From Arion vulgaris (Eukaryota > Mollusca > Gastropoda > Stylommatophora > Arionidae), in assembly GCA_020796225.1 (NCBI GenBank), contig CM036775.1, positions 7,368,893 through 7,432,892 on the forward strand: a stretch of DNA of 64,000 nt, in the 5' to 3' direction. The translations under genes and the position numbers were made by a program. The notes beneath the pieces were generated by a model. The model searched no databases and had not been told where the DNA came from. It was given only the letters and a program-made list of their open reading frames with translations. Below are positions 9,705 through 20,300 of the stretch, in pieces; position 1 is the stretch's first letter, and each line of letters starts with the position of its first letter.

Positions 9705-9780
9705 TAGAATAAATATAATTGACATTTTATTGAAAAAGCAAAGAGTGGTGTTAGTGGGCAGTAGAATGGTTACATATATA

Positions 9781-10028
9781 CAGGGTGTTCAACTTAAAAG
9801 CAGCCCCAGTGATAAATAGAAATTTGCCAGGTATGCAATGCATCTCGTCTATTTACTATTTAAACCGGTTCTGACTAGCTTGTCCTACGTCACATTTGTT
9901 CATCGCCCCTTCCCGCACTACAATTATACAACCTTGACCTATACTAAGTCATAACTGAACCTTCTCATTTCCATACATAAATGCAAGATTAGCTCCATTC
10001 ACAGGCTGCTTTTATCTTGAACACCCTG
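9781..10028 (-). mobile_element. MITE-2 copy with TA duplication
   Basis: Ends CAGGGTGTTCAACTTAAAAG and TTATCTTGAACACCCTG are inverted repeats flanked by TA (9779-9780, 10029-10030), as for Tc1/mariner-type elements. The other copies at 14373 and 31968 are in the opposite orientation. No coding capacity. Confidence 0.85.
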
Positions 10029-10367
10029 TATAACCAGACTGCAAAAGTGGAAGATTGTGTTCATGGGAGTGTTGCAAAATAACTGACGAATAGTTAATTG
10101 ATTAAAAAAAAATATGATTAACACTCTAAGACGGCTGATCAAATAGGGTCCCAGAAATGTATGACACGAACTCCATGGCGCCCGTGGACGCCGCACTGGA
10201 TACCGTGCCTATGGAGTATTTATCACAATGCAGTTATTTTTAGATCAGATGAGAAATACGTCATAGGATTTGAGCAAGTCGTCAAGAGAAACTGTGTACT
10301 ATGTCAGTTGTGACGTAGTAAACAGTACATTATATATCCCAACTTTGAGCACAACGATTTCCTGGCT

Positions 10368-10404
10368 CCGTTGTTGTATCTGACTCTCAGTCAATGCTTC
10401 GGAA
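10368..10404 (+). mobile_element. LINE RNase H fragment, left part, cut by MITE-1
   Basis: TTGTTGTATCTGACTCTCAG then TCAATGCTTC matches the RNase H segment (VVVSDSQSMLH) seen intact at 46366. The match stops at the MITE-1 insertion. Confidence 0.7.
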
Positions 10405-10569
10405 CAGTGGCGTGTCGTGATAATAATTGTTGATGGGGCCAGACATTTTGTTCCGGATAAATCATGGTTTTAGATTGCTACATTTTAATTTAATAAATAA
10501 TAAATACACGATATACATTATTTTTGGTGGAGCCCGGCCCCACTGGCCCTTATAGACGAGCCGCCCCTG
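10405..10569 (-). mobile_element. MITE-1 copy inserted in LINE RNase H sequence
   Basis: Ends CAGTGGCGTGTCGTGAT and GACGAGCCGCCCCTG. Flanks CTTCGGAA (10397-10404) and TTTCGAAA (10570-10577) match at 6 of 8. Confidence 0.75.
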
Positions 10570-10589
10570 TTTCGAAAGATCCGGCGACC

Positions 10590-10796
10590 GTGCGTTACCT
10601 GGGCTCGCAAGGAAGCAAAGAATAGCAACACTGAGACCTACAATGCATGTCGTAAGATGCGACTGAGACAGTTGCCTAGGAAGTTACCTAGTAAATTAAA
10701 AAGCATCGCAGAAATTGGAAGTGATGGTCTACTTGTAGGCGTATAACTCACACAGCGTACAATCGATCTTAGGCTCAAATCACATACAAATCACAA
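10590..10796 (+). mobile_element. SINE-C copy inside LINE RNase H sequence
   Basis: GGGCTCGCAAGGAAGCAAAG, ACCTACAATGCATGTCGTAA and TAGGCTCAAATCACATAC blocks; lacks the GAAGAAG tail. LINE RNase H sequence resumes at 10797. Confidence 0.7.
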
Positions 10797-11120
10797 ACAG
10801 GCAGACAGGCTGGCTGACTTTGACACCATATCAAACGGCCAGTTAATGGATAGAGCTGATATTTTGAACGTCCTCATAGAGTGTGGCCGCAAAGAAGATT
10901 TTCATTTAAACCAATCCACGTCAACTACTAGATTGCAGGAGCTGGGTTTGAAGATTGGAGTAGCAAGAAAGAACAGCATAACAGGTATATGAGTAGGCTC
11001 ATCAATCAAAATCGAACTGGTACAGTCAGTCGCTGGACGCTGTTGGAGATATTACGAAGGAGATCGGAGCACCTATGGACATGTCCGGAGTGCAATGAAG
11101 ATATTCCAAACTGAGACTGA
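10797..11120 (+). mobile_element. LINE RNase H C-terminal fragment
   Basis: Reads QADRLADFDTI, then MDRADILNVLIECGRKEDF and, after a stop, GDRSTYGHVRSAVKIFQ. Same family as 36310-36920. ADRLA is the last acidic motif of an RNase H domain. Dead copy. Confidence 0.75.
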
Positions 11121-11240
11121 AAGGTGTTGTAAGAAATGAGGGTAAGTGGTTCGAGTCCCGTGTTTGTCTATTTGTTTTTTCGGAAGCTCTTAATACCTGT
11201 ACCCTGTTCATTTGTTAATCATATTCGTTACTTCTGTTGC
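11121..11240 (+). mobile_element. Short unnamed repeat with B-box-like motif
   Basis: GTAAGTGGTTCGAGTCCCG then TGTTTGTCTATTTGTTTTTT and AAGCTCTTAATACCTGTACC recur on the minus strand at 56030-56130, so this is dispersed repeat DNA of unknown family. Confidence 0.5.
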
Positions 11241-11667
11241 TTCCTCTGTGGTTCTTGCAAAAAAACTCCTTGTGCTCAAATATTGGTTAACAAGTGTTCA
11301 ATGCGTAATGTTTGAAGAAGAAGAAAATAAAAAAATATCTTTGGTCCCATTTTTAAATATTTAAAACGTTTGTTTTGAATCTAAAAATACGTGCATTGCA
11401 AATTTATAAACACCGCGAATCTGCAGCTTGGAAAGAAGGCGGTGACACGTCTAATAATATACTTAAACAGGCTGATATGAAACATTTGGGTAACAGAAAC
11501 TCTATGAAGTGGAGAAGATTGATCTGGTATCAAATTGTTGAAGTGTAAAAGAAAGTGATGAATAAAAGAGAGGTTCTGGAATCAATAAAGGAAATGCTCA
11601 CAACTTTGAAATATGAACTGGTAGATTTTCTACAGATCGGATTGTGTATATATCAAATTTCTATACT
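11241..11667. other. Unassigned stretch
   Basis: A-rich, no recognised family. The segment 11440-11640 has broken open sequence on the plus strand (GGTGACACGTCTAATAATAT) that could be old LINE, not supportable further. Confidence 0.3.
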
Positions 11668-12340
11668 GATTGATTGATAGGGACATTATTATTGCACTTC
11701 GGTGAGTAACCATGTGTGCTCTGATCTCTTTCTGACATAGACTCTGGCACGAACTCTGTAGCACCTGCGAGGGTCCCCGTCCCCGATGTAATTGTGAAGA
11801 TGGTAAAGATATTTTTGTAGAGATTTTGAGAAAAGATTTTTAATTAATGAATTTCGCCCGAGCAGCGGATTTCCAGCCTGCTCTTCTCCATTTTGAACTG
11901 CCAAGGCTTTTTATTACGTGCTCAAATTGAACACGGGACCTACGTTTATCGTCCGTCTCCGATAGGACTAGGAACTCGTTCTCACCTACACTTCTTCTTC
12001 GAACGCTTCGTATCGACCACTTTTCAACCACTCTGTGTGATTTGTATGTGATCTGAGCCTAACAGCGAGTATACGTTGTGCCAGTTATGGGCTTACAAGT
12101 AGAACAGCACATCCGATTTCTGCGCTGTTTTTAATTGAATAGGGTAGCTTCTTTAGGGCTTGCAGCAGTCGCCTGTTATGACATGCATTGTAGGTTGCAG
12201 TGGTACTATTCTTTGTTTCCCTTGCGGGCTCAGGCACCACACAGGCGTCACCTACACTGAGATCAAGGATCTCTGGAAAAACGACTCCGCTAGGGAGCGA
12301 ACCTAGTACATTTGGCACTAGAGACGAGCAACTAACCTCT
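11668..12340 (-). mobile_element. SINE-A copy interrupted by SINE-C
   Basis: Tail TGATTGATTGATAGGGAC at left, head side at right (GGCACTAGAGACGAGCA). SINE-C (11993-12247) splits the body, with TCACCTACACT on both sides. Confidence 0.88.
11993..12247 (-). mobile_element. SINE-C copy with perfect 11-bp target duplication
   Basis: TCACCTACACT at 11982-11992 and 12248-12258 flanks a full SINE-C on the minus strand, tail TTCTTCTTCG at left, head TGCGGGCTCAGGCACCACAC at right. Defines both ends of SINE-C and shows target-primed insertion. Confidence 0.9.
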
Positions 12341-12464
12341 AATAGCCGTCCATCGCAATCGAAGATGACAACAATCTCAGACGTGTGCTGCTGCACCTCT
12401 CTGGTGTGTGCGGAGGTGACTGTATAGTCAGATCCTAGAACAGAATCCCCTACTACAGGTGAGG
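12341..12464. other. Unassigned stretch
   Basis: Contains an open minus-strand frame (DCDGRLLEVSCSS) that I do not recognise. It may be 3' sequence of the LINE that follows. Confidence 0.3.
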
Positions 12465-13065
12465 CATCATGATCCAAGGTTATGACATGTTTGTGTTGTT
12501 GCCTCTCTTTCGCGGAGGTTTGTTTCTCTGTGCCTCAACAACATGTAGTGATTCCCAGCTCATGCGGGTTCGTCTTTTGTTGTTACAGCGCCACATTTGG
12601 CGATCTTGCACAAGGAATTCCCAGCACGTGGTGTCTATATCGAAGCATTTCAGAGACACTTTAAGAGTGTCTTTAAAGCGTTTTTCTGTCCACCAGCTGA
12701 ATGTCTGCCCCTTCAAGTTAACCATACATCAGCTGTTTTGGAATGCTTTTATCAGACATCCGAGCAACGTGACCGGCCCATTTCACTTGAGCCTTCTGCA
12801 ACAGCGTGTTGACGCTTGGGATCTTTGCTCTTGTGATGACTTCGCTATCTGGAACTTTGTCCTGCCAGTTTATTTTTAGTATTCTGCGTAGACAGCTAAT
12901 GTGAAAGTGGTTTAATTTTCCTGCGTGTCTGCTATACACTGTCCATGTCTCTCTTGCGTACAGCAGAGTGGTTAGCACTATGGGCTGGTAAACTTTCAGC
13001 TTTGTGGCTACGCTTATCCCCTTCCACTCCCTAACCTCTACCTTACAGAGACATCTTAATTTCAT
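12465..13065 (-). mobile_element. LINE ORF2 C-terminal fragment
   Basis: Minus-strand frames: TKLKVYQPIVLTTLLYARET, W-x-VYSRHAGKLNHFH, CLRRILKINWQDKVPDSEV, KWAGHVARMSD, then FSWWTEKRFKDTLKVSLK and W..L..DR. This is the conserved C-terminal order of a widespread LINE ORF2 family; the fragment is frameshifted near 12720. Confidence 0.85.
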
Positions 13066-13132
13066 ATGATGTATCCCATAATTTCATATGATGTATCCCA
13101 TAATTTCATATGATGTATTCCATAATTTGTAA
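13058..13132. repeat. 22-bp tandem repeat (TTTCATATGATGTATCCCAT)
   Basis: Three to four copies exactly at the boundary between two minus-strand LINE fragments. Confidence 0.8.
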
Positions 13133-13910
13133 GTTGAATTATTATTACCGAACATTTACAAGCAATGAATATAATAATAATAATAATTTCTCTCGTACCG
13201 TTATACGTTACATAGGGCATGCAAGTAATTTCTACATACCGCTCTATCCTGCGCAACTCTCTCAATCTCCTCCATGGAACTGAGACCGATATTTCTTGTC
13301 TCTCTCAGCAAAGTTCATGTCAGGGTCTCTTTAGGTCGTACTCTCTTTCTTAAACCCTTTGCATCCCACTTCAATGCCTGCTTTGATATTCGTTGATCAT
13401 TTCTCCTCAAGGTGTGCCCAACATATCTCAATTTTCTCTTTCTTATAACAGTTGTCACTAGTAGTTGACCAGACATGTCTCTGATTTCATCACTTCTCCT
13501 GAATTCGTTCCATTTTATATTCATTATTTTTCGCAGACATCTATTTTCAAATGCATTCAACTTGTTTTCTATATCTTTAGTCATTTTCCAACTCTTGCTA
13601 GGGATATGTTAGGATTGATACAACATTTCAATTGAAAATTCGTAATTTAGTTTTAATACTATATAACTTGCAGTTCCATATTTTATTTAGACTTTTAAAA
13701 GCTGATGTTGCTTTGCCAATTGGTATCATAATTTATTTTTTAACATTTCCTGTGCAATCAAAATTGCTACCCAAATAGTGAACTGCACTGTTATTTTATC
13801 ATTTTAGATTCCAGTGTGATATCTGCATTACTTGCCATAGGTGTCTTCATTATATTTGTTTTTCATAGCTTATCTGCAGTCCAACTTTTGATGCTATAGA
13901 TGACAAGTTG
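13133..13910 (-). mobile_element. LINE 3' region with ATT-type tail
   Basis: Minus strand: CLRKIMNIKWNEFRRSDEI, RKRKLRYVGHTLRRNDQ, DAKGLRKRVRPKETL, then MEEIERVAQDRA, and an AATAATAAT microsatellite at 13162-13186. Upstream (13600-13900) is decayed reverse transcriptase sequence. The same family begins at 63735 and seeded the array at 33300-34060. Confidence 0.8.
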
Positions 13911-14194
13911 TCTGTTTTCTTTGGCGAAACAAGTAATCACAAAGTACTGTAGTTTTAGAAATTACAAACCAATGACAAAATACAGCAACGTTTCGACCAA
14001 CAAGGCCTTTATCAAGCAAACGAACAACAGAGTGACGAATTTAAAAACTGTATATTATGACTGTTTTTCATTGCATATCTTAGTTGTTTCTACTTAACAA
14101 TGCAATATCATCTGCAATGAGTATGCTCAGTAAATATGAAAAAGACTGGGCTCGAAGACAATGATTGGACTCGCAGTGGAAGTCCATACTGACA
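13911..14194 (-). mobile_element. Decayed LINE reverse transcriptase with unassigned insert
   Basis: The minus strand at 14095-14130 contains an IADDIAL motif, the reverse transcriptase YADD box in decayed form. 13915-14090 is unassigned and carries CGTTTCGACCAACAAGGCCT, which looks like another repeat. Confidence 0.45.
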
Positions 14195-14830
14195 AAAATC
14201 AGTTATATTTTTGTGCCAGGGCATGTAGGTGTAAGAGGAAATGAACGCGCCGAGAAGCGTTCAGTTATGGCTACTTGTGTTAACAGTGGGTGAGCAATGG
14301 ACCAGGCTGAAATTAAAAATTCTCTTACGGGGAGAGGATGGGTACATGATTCAAGTAATAGTGGTGAATCTACAGGGTGTTCAACTTAAAAGCAGCCTGT
14401 GAATGGCGTTAATCTGGCATATATGTATGAACATAAGAAGGTTTAGTTATGACGTAGTATAGGTCAAGGTTGTGTGATGGTGTGTAATTGTAGTGCGGAA
14501 GGAAGATGAACAAATGTGACGTAGGACAAGCTAGTCAGAACCGGTTTAAATAGAAATAGACGAGATGCAATGCGTACCTAGCAAATTTCTATTTATCACT
14601 GGGGCTGCTTTTAAGTTGAACACCCTGTATAATTGTAAGCAAAGTGCAAGGATTCCAAGTCAAATGTAGTGTGGTCAGACAAGAGCACTATACTGTTAGC
14701 CAATGAAGAATAGTAAACCAGCAAAGAACCGGTGTAGTTAGTCGGAACATGCTGAGAGACATACTGAGGAAGAGATCGGAGTACCTATGGACAAATTGGT
14801 TCGATGTGCAGTGATGATAATATGGCAACT
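14195..14830 (+). mobile_element. LINE RNase H fragment interrupted by MITE-2
   Basis: FVPGHVGVRGNERAEKRSVM shows the RNase H motif G-H-x-G-x-x-GNE-x-A(D). After MITE-2 (14373-14627) the 3' part continues to GGAAGAGATCGGAGTACCTA. The tail 3' of it matches 48070-48500 (minus). Confidence 0.8.
14373..14627 (+). mobile_element. MITE-2 copy with TA duplication
   Basis: Ends CAGGGTGTTCAACTTAAAAG and TTTTAAGTTGAACACCCTG are near-perfect inverted repeats, flanked by TA (14371-14372, 14628-14629). Confidence 0.9.
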
Positions 14831-15029
14831 AAACTAAACTAAAACTAAACTTTAGCAACATAGCTCAACTCTTTACGTACCATGACATAGATGAAGTGAC
14901 TACGCATAATATTAATATTGATAAACCAAGAGAAGGCATTAGGAAAAAGGTCAGAATAAACAGGTGTAAACTATAGAAGATCCTTGAAGAATATAGCGTC
15001 CATGGAGCACTGTTATGTAATACAACTAG

Positions 15030-15720
15030 ACACAACAGATATAAAGTGTCTATGCAAGATTCTGGGAGTATCAAGAAGAGACCAGTTTAGAAATGAAGAC
15101 ATCAGGTAAAAAGTGGGTACAACATCAGTACTGAGCTTCATCAAGAAACAACAAATTAACACTTTCCACGCGGAGTTATTTCCTCAATTTTTAAGCAGTT
15201 AATTCAAGGGACGTAATTACAAATTAAAATAAACGATCTCAGCTACTCATCAATAAATAAACATATATATATTATTATATACTAAATTGAAGAAAACTGG
15301 ACAACCTAATAGAATAACAAGGTTAAAAAGTCGTAGAAGTAAAACAGTAGAAGTAAAACTAGAAAGACTTATTGTAAGGGAAGCAACTCTATGGCGCAAT
15401 GTGCGGCTAATTGCGTGTAACGGACTTCCGCCGTGGCGCAGTGTGCGGCTTAAAGCGTCGAAAGAGTTAAATGGTTCGGCTACATAAGCAGATTACCAAC
15501 AGACAGTGCGCCTCAAAGAGAAATGTTACTCCGATACAGTGGATACAAATCAAAAGACCAGCCAAGCAAAACGTTGACTTCAGATTTAACAGAGTCGATA
15601 ACAAACACTATTTATGAAGCGCACATAAAAATCCGTTCTAGAAATCTCTTATTATCATAACAAGGTAAGACAGAACATGATAAGAGAAAATAAGAAGAAA
15701 AAGTATTGCACACTTCCATC
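15030..15720 (+). mobile_element. LINE ORF2 C-terminal fragment split by MITE-3
   Basis: VKCLCKILGVSRRDQFRNED (left part) and WFGYISRLPTDSAPQREMLL (right part) follow the order seen uninterrupted at 60765-60900 and 37990-38090. Excising MITE-3 with one TTAA joins them in frame (KKQQIKWFGY). Confidence 0.8.
15160..15466. mobile_element. MITE-3, 307 bp, TTAA duplication (piggyBac-like)
   Basis: TTAA at 15156-15159 and 15467-15470. Termini CACTTTCCACGC and GCGTCGAAAGAG are inverted repeats at 10 of 12. Coding potential absent. TTAA targeting is characteristic of piggyBac-type transposition. Confidence 0.75.
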
Positions 15721-16080
15721 TGACTAACACGAATCTAAGCCAACATATTGTAGGAGAACAAAATAAAAACAGAGAATAACACAGAAACCTAAATCGGTCC
15801 CTCTCTCTAGCCTCAGACGGGATGACTCACGAGTTCTCTTCTGTAATCCTACAACAGGTTGCCAAGAGGTCAAATCTTGAAAGGTGCATCGCTCGTTCAC
15901 AGACAGATATAATCTGTGAACCATGATACAATCCTGTCAACTATCAACACCTTATTCTAAACATTCTAGAACATTCTGCAGTATATTTAACATTTTCTAT
16001 TCCTTAATATGCCTCTTGTACATTAACCTGGACTAACTTGGAGTATTTTAAGAGTTCTCTAGAAGAGGTGATTCTCAACT
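15721..16080. other. Unassigned stretch
   Basis: No gene or family recognised; AT-rich, follows the LINE fragment. Confidence 0.3.
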
Positions 16081-16445
16081 TTTTGCAGCTGGCATCCTTC
16101 TTGAAGATGAGCCAGCCTCCAACTCCACCACTGAATTAACCTTATGGACAGAGAAGAGACCTATATCGATGAACATATATGTCATGGGAGACACGAGAAG
16201 AGAGGTTTACAGACATATGACCAACCTAACCTTTTGACAACATCAACCGCATTACAAGAAGAGATCAGAAAATATCATTGAGAAGCAGGCGTTCTCCTTG
16301 AAGATGAGGCCACGCACCAACTCTCCAAACGAATTAATTTTAAGTATCATTCAGAAGCTGGCGTTCTCCTTGAAGATGAGACCACCCACCAACTCTGACA
16401 ACGAATTAACTTTAAATGTCCTTCAGAAGCTGGCGTTCTCCTTAA
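16081..16445. repeat. 71-72-bp tandem repeat, three copies plus an outlier
   Basis: The unit contains TGGCGTTCTCCTTGAAGATG and ends near TTTAAGTATCATTCAGAAGC. Copies start near 16285, 16356 and 16428; a diverged copy lies at 16087. Origin unknown. Confidence 0.8.
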
Positions 16446-16514
16446 CTCTTTCACTCCGTAATTTTCTCATTTCCCGTTCGCGTCCAGAAGTATGTATATT
16501 CTAATGTATACTGG

Positions 16515-16880
16515 AATTTGATAGTACACTGGCATTGCTACAAAATGAGGACATCAGAAACAGAGTGGGGATAACTTCATGCACCGAATACATCGAAAGA
16601 CAAAAAATGCAATGGTTTGGACATTTAATAAGAATGAAATACAACAAACCACCAATAACAGCATGCAATAAAAAGAGATCGGGTACTAGAACTAAGGGAA
16701 GACCAATAAAAAGATGGATAGACAATATCAAGATCACATTACATGAACACAGATATAACACAACAAGGGCTACTCATCTAGCCCTAGAACACAAATTAAA
16801 GCTCCCATCCCTAACTCAACGGTAAGAGTGGACAGCCAACTACATCATCCACCTGGGACTAAACAACAGACAATAGACTG
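16515..16880 (+). mobile_element. LINE ORF2 C-terminus, reading to the stop
   Basis: An open stretch reads NEDIRNRVGITSCTEYIERQ, WFGHLIRMKYNKPPITA, KGRPIKRWIDNIKITL and ends near LKLPSLTQR. Typical LINE ORF2 tail, intact for about 90 codons. Other copies: 35205, 37930, 50520, 53140 (plus) and 54840, 60470 (minus). Confidence 0.85.
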
Positions 16881-17051
16881 ACATTGCGTTATCTTTAAAT
16901 AATACTTTGATCCAGTATACGAACTCATAATGTCGAATGGGTTAAAAATGTGACAATTCATCAGCTCTCCCATCTAATTAATTTGAAATATGGAACAGCA
17001 AAAAAATAAAAATGTTTCTCACTCTGAGCTATATAACAGCACTCGTCCTTA

Positions 17052-17310
17052 CGCTCGTGTGTTGTCAGGGCTCCCAAGGGAGCATAAAGAGTAACAGTGC
17101 AACCTACAAGGCATGTCGTAAGAGGCGACTGAGGTAGGGGCCTAGGAAGCTACCCTAGTAAATAAAAAGCATCACAGAAATAGGATGTGCTAGTCTACTT
17201 GTAGACGCATAACTGGTATAACGTACATTCTCTCTTAGGCTCGGATCACATACAAATCTCAAAGAGTATCAAGGGGTTGATATGGAGCGTTTGAAGATGA
17301 ATAAGAAGAA
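17052..17310 (+). mobile_element. SINE-C copy abutting the 21-bp minisatellite
   Basis: GTTGTCAGGGCTCCCAAGGG, CCTACAAGGCATGTCGTAAG, TCTTAGGCTCGGATCACATA and a tail GAAGATGAATAAGAAGAAG. The array starts on the next base. Confidence 0.85.
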
Positions 17311-20300
17311 GCCTCACTGATACTACCTCACGCCTCCATGGTACTACCTCACACATCCCTGATACTACCTCACACATCCCTGATACTACCTCACACCTCC
17401 ATGGTACTACCTCACGCCTCCCTGATACTACCTCACACATCCCTGATACTACCTCACACATCCCTGATACTACCTCACACATCCCCTGATACTACCTCAC
17501 ACATCCCCTGATACTACCTCACACCTCCCATGGTACTACCTCACACCTCCCTGGTACTACCTCACGCCTCCATGGTACTACCTCACACCTCCCTGGTACT
17601 ACCTCACACATCCCTGATACTACCTCACGCCTCCCTGGTAATACCTCACACCTCCCTGGTACTACCTCACACCCCCATGGTAATACCTCACACCCCCATG
17701 GTACTACCTCACACCTCCAGGTACTACCTCACACCTCCATGGTACTACCTCACACCTCCCTGGTACTACCTCACACCTCCCTGATACTACCTCACACCTC
17801 CATGGTACTACCTCACACCTCCCATGGTACTACCTCACACCTCCCTGGTACTACCTCACACCTCCCTGGTACTACCTCACACCTCCTGATACTACCTCAC
17901 ACCTCCTGGTACTACCTCACACCTCCCTGGTACTACCTCACACCTCCCTGGTACTACCTCACACCTCCCTGATACTACCTCACACCTCCATGGTACTACC
18001 TCACACCTCCCATGGTACTACCTCACACCTCCCTGGTACTACCTCACACCTCCCTGGTACTACCTCACACCTCCCTGGTACTACCTCACACCTCCCTGGT
18101 ACTACCTCACGCCTCCCTGATACTACCTCACACCTCCCTGGTACTACCTCACACCTCCTGATACTACCTCACACCTCCCTGGTACTACCTCACACCTCCT
18201 GGTACTACCTCACGCCTCCCTGATACTACCTCACACCTCCATGGTACTACCTCACACCTCCAGGTACTACCTCACACCTCCATGATACTACCTCACACCT
18301 CCCTGGTACTACCTCACACCTCCTGATACTACCTCACACCTCCTGGTACTACCTCACACCTCCTGGTACTACCTCACGCCTCCTGGTACTACCTCACGTC
18401 TCCCTGGTACTACCTCCACCTCCCTGGTACTACCTCACACCTCCCTGGTACTACCTCACACCTCCATGGTACTACCTCACACCTCCATGGTACTACCTCA
18501 CGCCTCCCTGGTACTACCTCACACCTCCCTGGTACTACCTCACACCTCCCTGATACTACCTCACGCCTCCATGGTACTACCTCACGCCTCCATGGTACTA
18601 CCTCACACCTCCATGATACTACCTCACACCTCCATGATACTACCTCACACCTCCCTGATACTACCTCACACCTCCCTGGTACTACATCACACCTCCCTGG
18701 TACTACCTCACACCTCCCTGGTACTACCTCACACCTCCATGATACTACCTCACACCTCCATGATACTACCTCACACCTCCCTGATACTACCTCACGCCTC
18801 CATGGTACTACCTCACACCTCCAGGTACTACCTCACACCTCCATGGTACTACCTCACGTCTCCCTGGTACTACCTCACACCTCCATGGTACTACCTCACA
18901 CCTCCCTGATACTACCTCACACCTCCCTGGTACTACCTCACACCTCCCTGGTACTACCTCACGCCTCCCTGGTACTACCTCACGTCTCCATGGTACTACC
19001 TCACACCTCCCTGGTACTACCTCACACCTCCTGATACTACCTCACACCTCCCTGGTACTACCTCACACCTCCCTGGTACTACCTCACGCCTCCATGATAC
19101 TACCTCACACCTCCATGGTACTACCTCACACCTCCCTGGTACTACCTCACACCTCCCTGATACTACCTCACACCTCCCTGGTACTACCTCACACCTCCCT
19201 GATACTACCTCACACCTCCTGGTACTACCTCACACCTCCTGGTACTACCTCACGCCTCCTGGTACTACCTCACGTCTCCTGGTACTACCTCACACCTCCT
19301 GGTACTACCTCACACCTCCCTGGTACTACCTCACACCTCCATGGTACTACCTCCACCTCCATGGTACTACCTCACGCCTCCATGGTAATACTCCACCTCC
19401 TGATACTACCTCACACCTCCATGGTACTACCTCACACCTCCATGGTACTACCTCACGCCTCCCTGGTACTACCTCACACCTCCCTGGTACTACCTCACAC
19501 CTCCTGGTACTACCTCACACCTCCCTGATACTACCTCACACCTCCCTGGTACTACCTCACACCTCCCTGATACTACCTCACACCTCCCTGGTACTACCTC
19601 ACACCTCCTGGTACTACCTCACGCCTCCCTGGTACTACCTCACGTCTCCATGGTACTACCTCACACCTCCCTGGTACTACCTCACACCTCCCTGGTACTA
19701 CCTCACACCTCCCTGGTACTACCTCACGCCTCCATGGTACTACCTCACACCTCCAGGTACTACCTCACGCCTCCTGATACTACCTCACACCTCCTGGTAC
19801 TACCTACACCTCCCTGGTACTACCTCACGCCTCCTGGTACTACCTCACACCTCCCATGGTAATACCTCACACCCCCATGGTACTACCTCACACCTCCATG
19901 GTAATACCTCACACCTCCCTGGTACTACCTCACACCTCCATGGTAATACCTCACACCCCCATGGTACTACCTCACACCTCCAGGTACTACCTCACACCTC
20001 CCATGGTAATACCTCACACCCCCATGGTACTACCTCACACCTCCATGATACTACCTCACACCTCCATGGTACTACCTCACACCTCCCATGGTACTACCTC
20101 ACACCTCCCTGGTACTACCTCACACCTCCCTGGTACTACCTCACGCCTCCATGGTACTACCTCACACCTCCAGGTACTACCTCACACCTCCCTGATACTA
20201 CCTCACACCTCCTGGTACTACCTCACACCTCCTGGTACTACCTCACGCCTCCCTGGTACTACCTCACACCTCCCTGGTACTTCCTCACACCTCCCTGGTA

